From Oceanithermus profundus DSM 14977 (GTDB taxonomy: Bacteria > Deinococcota > Deinococci > Deinococcales > Marinithermaceae), in contig NC_014761.1 in NCBI RefSeq assembly GCF_000183745.1, positions 124,001 to 188,000 of the forward strand: a stretch of DNA of 64,000 bases. The letters run 5' to 3'. Under the pieces are notes generated by a model, which saw only the letters and a list, made by a program, of their open reading frames with translations, had not been told where the DNA came from and did not search any database. Shown piece by piece: positions 57,873-64,000 of the stretch. Both the position numbers and the translations under genes were made by a program. Every line of letters starts with the position of its first letter. The first letter of the stretch is position 1.

Positions 57873-59250
57873 CGTCCAGTTCCTCCTCCCAGATCTCGCG
57901 GAAGCTCTTGGGGCTGGGCTCGATCGCCCCGTGGCCCGCGGCCCAGGCGCCCAGGACGGGCAGCCAGGGCGCGCCGGTGAGGGGCGCGGCGATCCGGAGC
58001 AGCTTGCCCGAAAGCCGGTAGAAGCGCGGCCGCGTCATCACCTCGGCGTAGCCCGCGAAGGCGAGCCGCTCGGCGGCGGGCGCGTGCTTTGCGCTGCGCA
58101 CCCGCCAGGCGAGGATCTGCTTGGGCAGGGGGATCTTCACCGGGCAGACGTCGGCGCAGGCGGTGCAGAGGCTGCAGGCGTAGCCGAGGTCCTCGGCCAG
58201 GCGGGGGTCCTTGAGGCCGGGGGTGAGCACGATGCCGATAGGCCCGGAGTAGACCTGGCCGTAAGCGTGGCCGCCGGTCTGGCGGTAGACGGGGCAGGCG
58301 TTGAGGCAGGCGCCGCAGCGGATGCAGGCGAGCGCCTCGTGCATCTCGCGGTCGGCGAGGACGCTGGTGCGGCCGTTGTCCACGAAGACGACGTGCAGGT
58401 GCTCGGGCCCGTCGGGCTCTTCGGGTCGGCGCGGGCCGTTGATCAGGCTCACGAAGGTGCCGATCTTCTGGCCGGTGGCGGCGCGCGCCAACAGCTGCAG
58501 GAAGACCTCCAGGTCGCACGCGCGCGGCAGCAGCTTCTCGATGCCCACGAGCGCCACGTGCACCCGCGGCGCGCTGGTGGTGAGGCGGATGTTGCCCTCG
58601 TTCTCCACCAGCACCACCGTGCCCGTCTCCGCCACCACGAAGTTGGCGCCGCTGATGCCCATGTCGGCGGTCAGGAAGGCCTCGCGCAGCACCCGGCGGG
58701 CGGCGGCGGCGAGCGACTCGGGGCCGGCGTCGGGCGGCGTGCCCAGGTGCTCGTGGAAGAGGGCGCGGATCTCCTCGAGCCCCTTGTGGATCGCCGGGCC
58801 GACGATGTGGCTGGGGGGCTCGCCCGCGAGCTGGATGATGTACTCGCCCAGGTCGGTCTCGAAGACCTCGACCCCCAACCGCTCCAGCAGTCGGTTCACC
58901 CCCAGCTCCTCGCTGAGCATGCTCTTGCCCTTGACCACCCGCCGCACGCCGTAGCGCTCGGCCAGCTCGCGCAGGATCTGCTGCGCGTCCTCGGCGTCCT
59001 CGGCCCAGTGGACCTCGGCCCCGCGGGCGGTGAGGCGGCGTTCGGCCTCGAGCAGGTAGCGGTCGAGCCGGCTCAGGGTGTGGCGCTTCGTCGCCGCGGC
59101 CCAGTCGCGCCAGGCCTCGGCCTCGACCTCGCCGTAGGCGCGGGCGCGGTTCGCGTCGAAGTGGAGGGTGGCGCGGGTGACGGCCTCGCGCACCTCGGGC
59201 GTGCGCTCAAGGGTGCGCCGGGCCGCCGCCTTGTACCCCTCAGCCGCCAT
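57865..59250 (-). CDS. lutB: LutB-like iron-sulfur lactate utilization protein
   Basis: 461 residues. A LUD domain (about 60-290) is followed by two ferredoxin-type clusters, CIRCGACLNACPVY and CSLCTACADVCPVK, each with a CxxCxxC...CP pattern for [4Fe-4S]. The C-terminal DUF3390-like end is present (PWLPVLGAWAAGHG). It is the central electron-carrying subunit of L-lactate oxidation. ATG 59250 lies 11 bp inside the lutA end. Confidence 0.95.
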   Translation of the reverse strand: MAAEGYKAAARRTLERTPEVREAVTRATLHFDANRARAYGEVEAEAWRDWAAATKRHTLSRLDRYLLEAERRLTARGAEVHWAEDAEDAQQILRELAERYGVRRVVKGKSMLSEELGVNRLLERLGVEVFETDLGEYIIQLAGEPPSHIVGPAIHKGLEEIRALFHEHLGTPPDAGPESLAAAARRVLREAFLTADMGISGANFVVAETGTVVLVENEGNIRLTTSAPRVHVALVGIEKLLPRACDLEVFLQLLARAATGQKIGTFVSLINGPRRPEEPDGPEHLHVVFVDNGRTSVLADREMHEALACIRCGACLNACPVYRQTGGHAYGQVYSGPIGIVLTPGLKDPRLAEDLGYACSLCTACADVCPVKIPLPKQILAWRVRSAKHAPAAERLAFAGYAEVMTRPRFYRLSGKLLRIAAPLTGAPWLPVLGAWAAGHGAIEPSPKSFREIWEEELDGA

Positions 59251-59965
59251 GGTGGGCCTCCCAAAGCAGGCTGGCGACGTGCCGCACCGGCACCTTCAGC
59301 CCGCGCTTCTTCGCGCGTCCGGCCAGGTGCAGCAGGCAGGCGCCGTCGGCCGAGGTGAGCGCGTCCACCTCGGGCAGGGTGTCGAGCTTACGGTCGGCCA
59401 TGGCCAGGCTGACGGGCGCGTTCTTGACCGAGAAGACGCCGCCGAAGCCGCAGCACTCCTGGTCGGCCTCCCAGGGCACGACCTCGGCCCCGGCCGCCTC
59501 CAGCAGGCGCACCGGCTCCTCCTTTATGCCCAGCTCGCGGCTGACGTGGCAGCCGTGGTGGTAGGCCACCCGCTGGCCCGCGAGCCCCCGGCCCACGCTT
59601 CCGACGTTCAGCACCCGCACCAGGAACTCCACCAGCTCGTAGCTGCGCTCCGCCAGGTCCAGCGCCGTGTCGTAGCGGGGGCGGTCGCCCTCGAAGAGGC
59701 GGGGGCTGTAGGCGCGCAGCATCGTGGTGCACGAGCCCGAGGGCAGCACCACGTAGTCACACCCCTCGAAGACGTCCTGGGTGTGGGCGGCCATCCTGCG
59801 GGCCTCGCCCCAGTGCCCGGCGTTGAAGGCGGGCTGGCCGCAGCAGGTCTGCGCGCGGGGAAAGCGGACCTCCACGCCCAGCGCCCGCAAGAGCCGCACC
59901 GCGTCGGCGGCGGCTTCCGCGAAGAACTGGTCGGCCAGGCAGGTGACGAAGAAGCAGACGCGCAT
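59240..59965 (-). CDS. lutA: LutA-like (Fe-S)-binding protein
   Basis: 241 residues with two CCG domains: AQTCCGQPAFNAGH and DQECCGFGGVFS, plus HHGCHVSRELG. These cysteine-rich motifs bind a non-cubane or [4Fe-4S] cluster as in heterodisulfide reductase and GlpC. It is the first gene of lutABC. A perfect TATAAT on the minus strand (59981-59976) ends 10 nt before ATG 59965. Confidence 0.95.
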   Translation of the reverse strand: MRVCFFVTCLADQFFAEAAADAVRLLRALGVEVRFPRAQTCCGQPAFNAGHWGEARRMAAHTQDVFEGCDYVVLPSGSCTTMLRAYSPRLFEGDRPRYDTALDLAERSYELVEFLVRVLNVGSVGRGLAGQRVAYHHGCHVSRELGIKEEPVRLLEAAGAEVVPWEADQECCGFGGVFSVKNAPVSLAMADRKLDTLPEVDALTSADGACLLHLAGRAKKRGLKVPVRHVASLLWEAHHGG

Positions 59966-59975
59966 CTATGGGGCG

Positions 59976-59981
59976 ATTATA
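59976..59981 (-). promoter_or_regulatory. -10 box of the lutABC operon
   Basis: TATAAT on the minus strand, 10 nt before the lutA start. The 25-bp spacer to the antiporter stop holds nothing else recognisable. Confidence 0.6.
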
Positions 59982-59990
59982 CCGGCCCCG

Positions 59991-61928
59991 TCAGGCCGAA
60001 CGCCCCGTTCCCGCCGCGGCGAACTTGAGCTCGACCTCGCGCAGGCTCTCGGGGCTGCCCATCACGGTTACCTTGTCGCCCAGGCGCAGCTGGGTGTAGC
60101 CGTGGGTGACGATGGCCTGGCCGTCGCGGTGGATGGCCAGCACCAGGGTGTCGGGCGGCAGCCGCAGCTCGCGCAGCAGCGCCCCGTGCAGGGTCGGGTC
60201 GCGCAGCTCGATGTCGACGACCTGCTTGCCCTTTTCCAGCCCCAACAGCAGGCTCGCCGCCTGGGGGGCGCGCACGAACTGCTCCAGCAGGCTCAGCGTG
60301 GCCATGTTGGGGTCGACGACCAGGGCCCCCAGCTCCTGGAAACGCGGGGCCCAGCTGCGGTCGGCCAGGCGCACCACCAGGCTCTCGGTGCCGTACTTCT
60401 CGTAGAAGGTCTCGCAGATGCGGTGGTTCTCGGCGTCGGAGAGCAGGCAGACGACGGCGTCGGCCCCCTCGGCCTCGAGCGCCGCGAGCGTCGCCTCGTC
60501 GAGCTCGCGGTAGGGCATGACGGGAAACCCCGCCGCCGCCAGCTCGCCGGCGCGTTCGGGGTCGGGCGTGGCCAGCCGCACCTGCCAGCCGTCGGCGGTG
60601 AGGCGGCGGGCGAGGGTGAGTGTTTGGTCGTCGTCGCCGAAGAGGATGACGTCGCGCACGCCGTCGAAGGCGGCGTGCCCCCGGGGGTGGGCCTCGCCCA
60701 CGGCCAGGAGCGACCACTTGAACAGCGGCGGCCCCACGAGCTGGTTGAGCACGATCAGCCCCACGATCACCGCGGCAAAGGGCTCGCCGAAGCCGGTGAA
60801 CTCGTCGGCTACCTTCTTGGTGAGCCCCAGGGCCACCCCCGCCTGGGTCACGAAGGCGAGGCCCGAGTAGGCGGCGTGGCGCAGGGGTTCGCGCGCGAGC
60901 AGCGCGCCCAGGAAGGAGCCGGAGAAGATGCCGACCATGCGCGCGGCGAAGAGGGCGAGGGCGATGGGCCAGGCGCGGCCCAGCACGTCGAGGGCCAGCC
61001 CCGCGCCGGTGAGGGTGAAGAAGGCGATGTAGACCGCGGGGCCCAGGTCCTCGAGGATCTTGGAGAACTCGTCGCGGAAGCCGGTGTAGTTGACGAGCAG
61101 GAAGCTCGCAATCATGCCGATGAGCAGGGGCTCGAGCGTCACCGGGGCGTGCAGGAAGCGGTCGCTCGTCGCACGCAGCACGTGGCTCACCGCGAAGATA
61201 CCGTAGCCCGCGGCGAGCACGACCGCGCCCTTGAGCCAGGCGTGCAGCCGCGTGGCCATGAGGCGCCGGAAGAAGGCGGCGAGCAGGTAGCCCAGCGCCA
61301 CCGAGGCGGCGATCTCCACCGCCAGCAGCAGCAGGAAGCCCAGGCCCAACGGCCGGTCGTGCACCCAGACGAGGGCCAGCTCGTAGGCCAGGGTGAAGAG
61401 GACGATGACGACCACGTCGGTCACGACCGTGACCCCCAGCACGAGCTGGGTGAAGGGCCCCTTGGCGCGCAGCTCGTTGATGATGGCGATGGTGGAGGAG
61501 GGCGAGCGGGCCACCAGCACCACCCCGGTCATCAGGGCGACCGCGCGGCGCGCGGGCTCGCCCAGGTCGGGGATGAAGCCGAAGAGGTGGTAGGCCGCCC
61601 AGGCGCCCACGAGCGCGATGGTGAAGGTCTGCACCGCGGTCATGACCGCGATGGGGCGCAGCCGCGGCCGCACCTCGCCCAGGTAGAGCTCGGCCCCGGC
61701 GGCGAAGGCGATGAAGGCCAGGGCCATCTCGTCGACGAAGCGCAGGCGTTCGAGCTCCTCGGGGGTGATCATGCCCAGCACGTAGGGCCCGATCAGGATG
61801 CCCGCGAAGAGGAAGCCGCTGATCAGCGGCAGGTTGTAACGGGTGACGTACTGCCCGATCGTGTTGGCCGCGAGCGCCAGGATGAAAAAGCCGCCGACGA
61901 GGACGAGGATTTCGCTGAGGGCTTCCAT
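59991..61928 (-). CDS. CPA2-type cation:proton antiporter with TrkA-N/TrkA-C domains
   Basis: 645 residues. About 12 membrane helices form the Na_H_Exchanger domain (NLPLISGFLFAGILIGPYVL, MALAFIAFAAGAELYL, TGAGLALDVLGRAWPIALALFA). Then comes a RCK/TrkA-N domain (GVRDVILFGDDDQTLTLARR, with an altered dinucleotide loop GDDDQT in place of GxGxxG). A TrkA-C domain ends it (VDIELRDPTLHGALLRELRLPPDTLVLAIHRDG). KefB/KefC-like architecture, for K+ or Na+ exchange and pH control. The unusual nucleotide loop may reduce NAD binding. Confidence 0.92.
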   Translation of the reverse strand: MEALSEILVLVGGFFILALAANTIGQYVTRYNLPLISGFLFAGILIGPYVLGMITPEELERLRFVDEMALAFIAFAAGAELYLGEVRPRLRPIAVMTAVQTFTIALVGAWAAYHLFGFIPDLGEPARRAVALMTGVVLVARSPSSTIAIINELRAKGPFTQLVLGVTVVTDVVVIVLFTLAYELALVWVHDRPLGLGFLLLLAVEIAASVALGYLLAAFFRRLMATRLHAWLKGAVVLAAGYGIFAVSHVLRATSDRFLHAPVTLEPLLIGMIASFLLVNYTGFRDEFSKILEDLGPAVYIAFFTLTGAGLALDVLGRAWPIALALFAARMVGIFSGSFLGALLAREPLRHAAYSGLAFVTQAGVALGLTKKVADEFTGFGEPFAAVIVGLIVLNQLVGPPLFKWSLLAVGEAHPRGHAAFDGVRDVILFGDDDQTLTLARRLTADGWQVRLATPDPERAGELAAAGFPVMPYRELDEATLAALEAEGADAVVCLLSDAENHRICETFYEKYGTESLVVRLADRSWAPRFQELGALVVDPNMATLSLLEQFVRAPQAASLLLGLEKGKQVVDIELRDPTLHGALLRELRLPPDTLVLAIHRDGQAIVTHGYTQLRLGDKVTVMGSPESLREVELKFAAAGTGRSA

Positions 61929-61962
61929 AGGACGGGCCGCCGAGGGCGGAACACCTAGCAGC

Positions 61963-63108
61963 TTACCCGATGGGCTCCAGCACCCGCAGCACGGCGAACT
62001 TCAGGTAGCGCCCCTCGGGGAACTCGGGCCGGAGCGGGTGGTCGGGGGCGTGGCCGGCCTCGTGCACGATCTGGGTGCGCACCCCGGCGCGCCGCGCCGC
62101 CTCGGCGAGCGCCTCGCGAAAGGCGGTCGGGCTCACCTGGGCGGTGCAGCTGGCCGCGGCCAGCAGGCCGCCCGGGCGCACCCGCCGCATCGCGCCCGCG
62201 CCCAGCCGGACGTAGGCCCGCAGCGCCGAGCGCAGCTGCGCGCGCTTCTTCGCCAGCGCCGGCGGGTCGAGGACGACGAGGTCGTAGGTCTCCTCGTGGG
62301 CGTTCAGGAACTCGAAGACGTCGGCCCGCACGGCCTCGTGCCGCTCCGCCAGTCCGTTCAGCCGCGCGTTCTCGCGGGCGTCGGCGAGCGCGCCTTCGCT
62401 GACGTCCACGCTGCGGGCGAAGGCCGCCCCCCCGGCGAGGGCGTAGACCGAGAAGCCGCCGTTGTAGGCGAAGAGGTTGAGCACCCGTGCCCCGGCGGCG
62501 AGCTCGCGCACCTTCTGGCGGTTCTCGCGCTGGTCGAGGAAGAGGCCGGTCTTCTGGCCGCGGTGCAGGTCGGCGACGAAGCGCAGGCCGCGCTCGCGCA
62601 CGGTCAGCTTGGGCGGAGGCGGTTCGCCGTAGAGGGGCTCGAGCCCCTCGGCGTTCCGCAGGACGATGCCCCGGGGCCTCAGCGCCCGCCCCAGCGCCTT
62701 CACCACCGCGGGCAGCACCGCCCGGCGCACGCCTTCGCTGTAGGCCTTGACCACCAGGAAGCGCCCGTAGCGGTCGGCCACCAGCCCCGGCAGGAAGTCG
62801 CCCTCGCCGAAGAGGAGCCGGTAGGCGTCGGTTTCGGGCGGCACCCACCGGCGGCGCAGCGCCCGCGCCTCCTCCACCCGCGCGGCCAGGTCGGCGGCGG
62901 CGGGCACGCGCTCGCGGGCGAAGAGGCGAACGGCCACCTGACCCGCGGCGTCGTAGACGCCCACGGCCTCCGCCCGGCCCGCGACCAGGCGGACCCAGTC
63001 GCCGGTCTCGAGCCGGTGGGGGGGAAGGTGGTTGCGGTAGATCCAGGGGTGACCCGAGGCCAGCGCGGTTTCCAGCGAGGGGTCGAGGCGCAGGATGGGC
63101 GCGTGCAT
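61963..63108 (-). CDS. RlmI/RlmO-like 23S rRNA (cytosine-C5)-methyltransferase
   Basis: 381 residues. An N-terminal PUA-like domain (SGHPWIYRNHLPPH; VGVYDAAGQVAVRLFARE) is followed by an EEHEE-type linker and a Rossmann methyltransferase: FLDQRENRQKVRELA, VLNLFAYNGGFSVYAL, DLVVLDPPALAKK and AAASCTAQVSP. These match RlmI, and RlmO of Thermus, which make m5C in 23S rRNA. The catalytic Cys is probably that in ASCTAQ. Leaderless: TAAGAT 6 nt before ATG 63108. Confidence 0.9.
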   Translation of the reverse strand: MHAPILRLDPSLETALASGHPWIYRNHLPPHRLETGDWVRLVAGRAEAVGVYDAAGQVAVRLFARERVPAAADLAARVEEARALRRRWVPPETDAYRLLFGEGDFLPGLVADRYGRFLVVKAYSEGVRRAVLPAVVKALGRALRPRGIVLRNAEGLEPLYGEPPPPKLTVRERGLRFVADLHRGQKTGLFLDQRENRQKVRELAAGARVLNLFAYNGGFSVYALAGGAAFARSVDVSEGALADARENARLNGLAERHEAVRADVFEFLNAHEETYDLVVLDPPALAKKRAQLRSALRAYVRLGAGAMRRVRPGGLLAAASCTAQVSPTAFREALAEAARRAGVRTQIVHEAGHAPDHPLRPEFPEGRYLKFAVLRVLEPIG

Positions 63109-63167
63109 CGCTCCATCTTACGCCGCGGCGGGGGCGGACGTCCGCGGCGGCCGCGGGCCGCATTTTG

Positions 63168-63204
63168 TAGAGTGGGCGGTGAGACGGGGCCCGCAAGGGC
63201 TCAC
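63168..63204 (+). promoter_or_regulatory. Promoter and 5'-leader hairpin of the speE-like gene
   Basis: TAGAGT (63168-63173) is a likely -10 box. The leader then forms GTGA...GCCC-GCAA-GGGC-TCAC (63179-63204), an interrupted stem with a GNRA loop, immediately before the GGGAGG ribosome site. Confidence 0.5.
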
Positions 63205-63214
63205 GGGAGGTGAA

Positions 63215-64000
63215 ATGCTCGAGCTCAGGCAAGACCTCAACGCCAGCGACCAGGTCCGGCATTCCATCGAAGAAGTGCTCGCCGTGGGGCGCACCGCATG
63301 GCAGCACTACTTGTTTTTCCGCAGCAAGGTGCACGGCGTCTGCGTCGCCCTCGACGGCGACCTGCAGTCGTGCGAGGCCGACGAGGGGCTGTACCACGAG
63401 GCCCTCGTGCACCCCGCGATGCTGGCCCACCCGGCCCCGAAGCGGGTCCTCATCATGGGCGGCGGCGAGGGGGCGACGCTGCGCGAGGTGCTGCGCCACC
63501 CCACCGTGACCGAGGTGGTGATGGTCGACCTGGACGAGGAGTTCGTCGGTCTCTGCAAGCGCCTGATCCCCGACTGGGCCGAAGGGGCCTGGGACGATCC
63601 GCGGCTCGAGCTGCGGCACGAGGACATCGTGGCCTACCTCGACCACACCCCGGGCGGCTTCGACGTGGTGGTGGGCGACCTCATCGACGCCAGCGAGGCT
63701 TCGTCCCCCGCCGCCGAACTGTACGGCCCCGAGTTCTACCGCAAACTCGCCGCGGCGCTCGCCCCGGGGGCGGTGCTCGCCACCCAGGCCGGCCCGCTCA
63801 CCCCCGCCCAGGTCGCCGGTCACCGCCGGGTGCGGGGGGCGCTGGGCTCGGTCTTCGGCCGGGTGGTGAGCTACGGAATGAACGTTCCCAGCTTCTACAG
63901 CCTCTGGGGGTTCGTTCTCGCGGGGGCGGCGGACCTGATCCCCGGCGGTTACGCCGAGCACCGTGCGCTCTTCGAGCTGCGCGCGCACGAGCGCGGGCTC
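63215..64000 (+). CDS. speE: Spermidine synthase/aminopropyltransferase-like, truncated by window end
   Basis: 262 residues visible, still open at the window edge. LQSCEADEGLYHEALVHPAM is the polyamine-site loop, and VLIMGGGEGATLREVLRHP and VMVDLDEEFV are the dcSAM-binding motifs, with GDLIDASE the catalytic Asp region. In Thermus-type organisms the homologue acts on N1-aminopropylagmatine or spermidine precursors to make long polyamines. ATG 63215 has GGAGG 4-5 nt upstream. The family is clear; the exact amine acceptor is not. Confidence 0.92.
   Translation, partial: MLELRQDLNASDQVRHSIEEVLAVGRTAWQHYLFFRSKVHGVCVALDGDLQSCEADEGLYHEALVHPAMLAHPAPKRVLIMGGGEGATLREVLRHPTVTEVVMVDLDEEFVGLCKRLIPDWAEGAWDDPRLELRHEDIVAYLDHTPGGFDVVVGDLIDASEASSPAAELYGPEFYRKLAAALAPGAVLATQAGPLTPAQVAGHRRVRGALGSVFGRVVSYGMNVPSFYSLWGFVLAGAADLIPGGYAEHRALFELRAHERGL

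Overview
The window is a dense, roughly 70% GC stretch of a bacterial chromosome with about 65 protein genes, two tRNAs and almost no spacer DNA. Neighbouring genes are commonly joined by GTGA, ATGA or TGATG stop/start overlaps. Several things point to the Deinococcota, probably a Thermaceae-type diderm such as Thermus, Meiothermus, Oceanithermus or Marinithermus: the high GC, a LolA-like protein, a predicted outer-membrane barrel and a membrane PpiD/SurA-like chaperone. About twenty genes also have a TANNNT box 5-9 nt in front of the start codon with no room for a leader, which is the leaderless-mRNA signature known from this phylum. The genus is inference; no rRNA is present.

Layout. 0.1-4.8 kb: a BMP-type (nucleoside-like) ABC importer operon and tRNA-Thr(CGT). 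4.9-10.8 kb: thioredoxin-type arsenate reductase, an ArdC/ImmA-like protein without its zinc histidines, two TPR proteins, a SAM hydrolase convergent with SurE, and a rhomboid protease. 10.8-13.7 kb: an HD-GYP protein and a single-domain response regulator converge on a histidine kinase preceded by a lipoprotein with a sulfite-oxidase-like domain. 13.7-24.5 kb: PIG-L deacetylase, CDGSH protein, pgi, a GntR-controlled ABC exporter, S9 and M48 peptidases, and a methyltransferase. 24.5-25.4 kb: the only long gene-free stretch, a lower-GC nest of palindromes and short repeats. 25.4-32.7 kb: glycoside hydrolase, glycosyltransferase, amidase, MazG, an HTH regulator/MFS pair around a perfect operator, and TrmB.

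32.7-42.7 kb is the most interesting region. A three-PAS, GAF-containing GGDEF-EAL protein starts inside a 45-bp nested palindrome. It is followed by a cytochrome c with 11-bp GTTCAC repeats upstream, an OmpR-type regulator, and a histidine kinase whose catalytic core comes before a single membrane helix and an exported FecR + TPR + proline-rich region. A second OmpR-type regulator precedes a cassette of DUF4388, small GTPase, roadblock/LC7 and protoglobin genes. That cassette resembles the Streptomyces 'conservons', with a gas-sensing globin added.

42.7-50.8 kb: a TetR-controlled ABC exporter operon that also encodes a predicted barrel and a LolA-like protein; YvlD, YbjN and YwiC-like genes; and a second globin gene fused to a MoaD-like beta-grasp domain, next to a small membrane protein and a tandem universal stress protein. 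50.9-64 kb: tRNA-Arg(CCG), PpiD, a MoxR/ChlI-like ATPase, a ZnuA-like protein, dipeptide epimerase, lutABC, a CPA2 antiporter, an RlmI-like methyltransferase and the start of a speE-like gene cut by the window edge. No insertion sequence, prophage, CRISPR array or pseudogene was seen.
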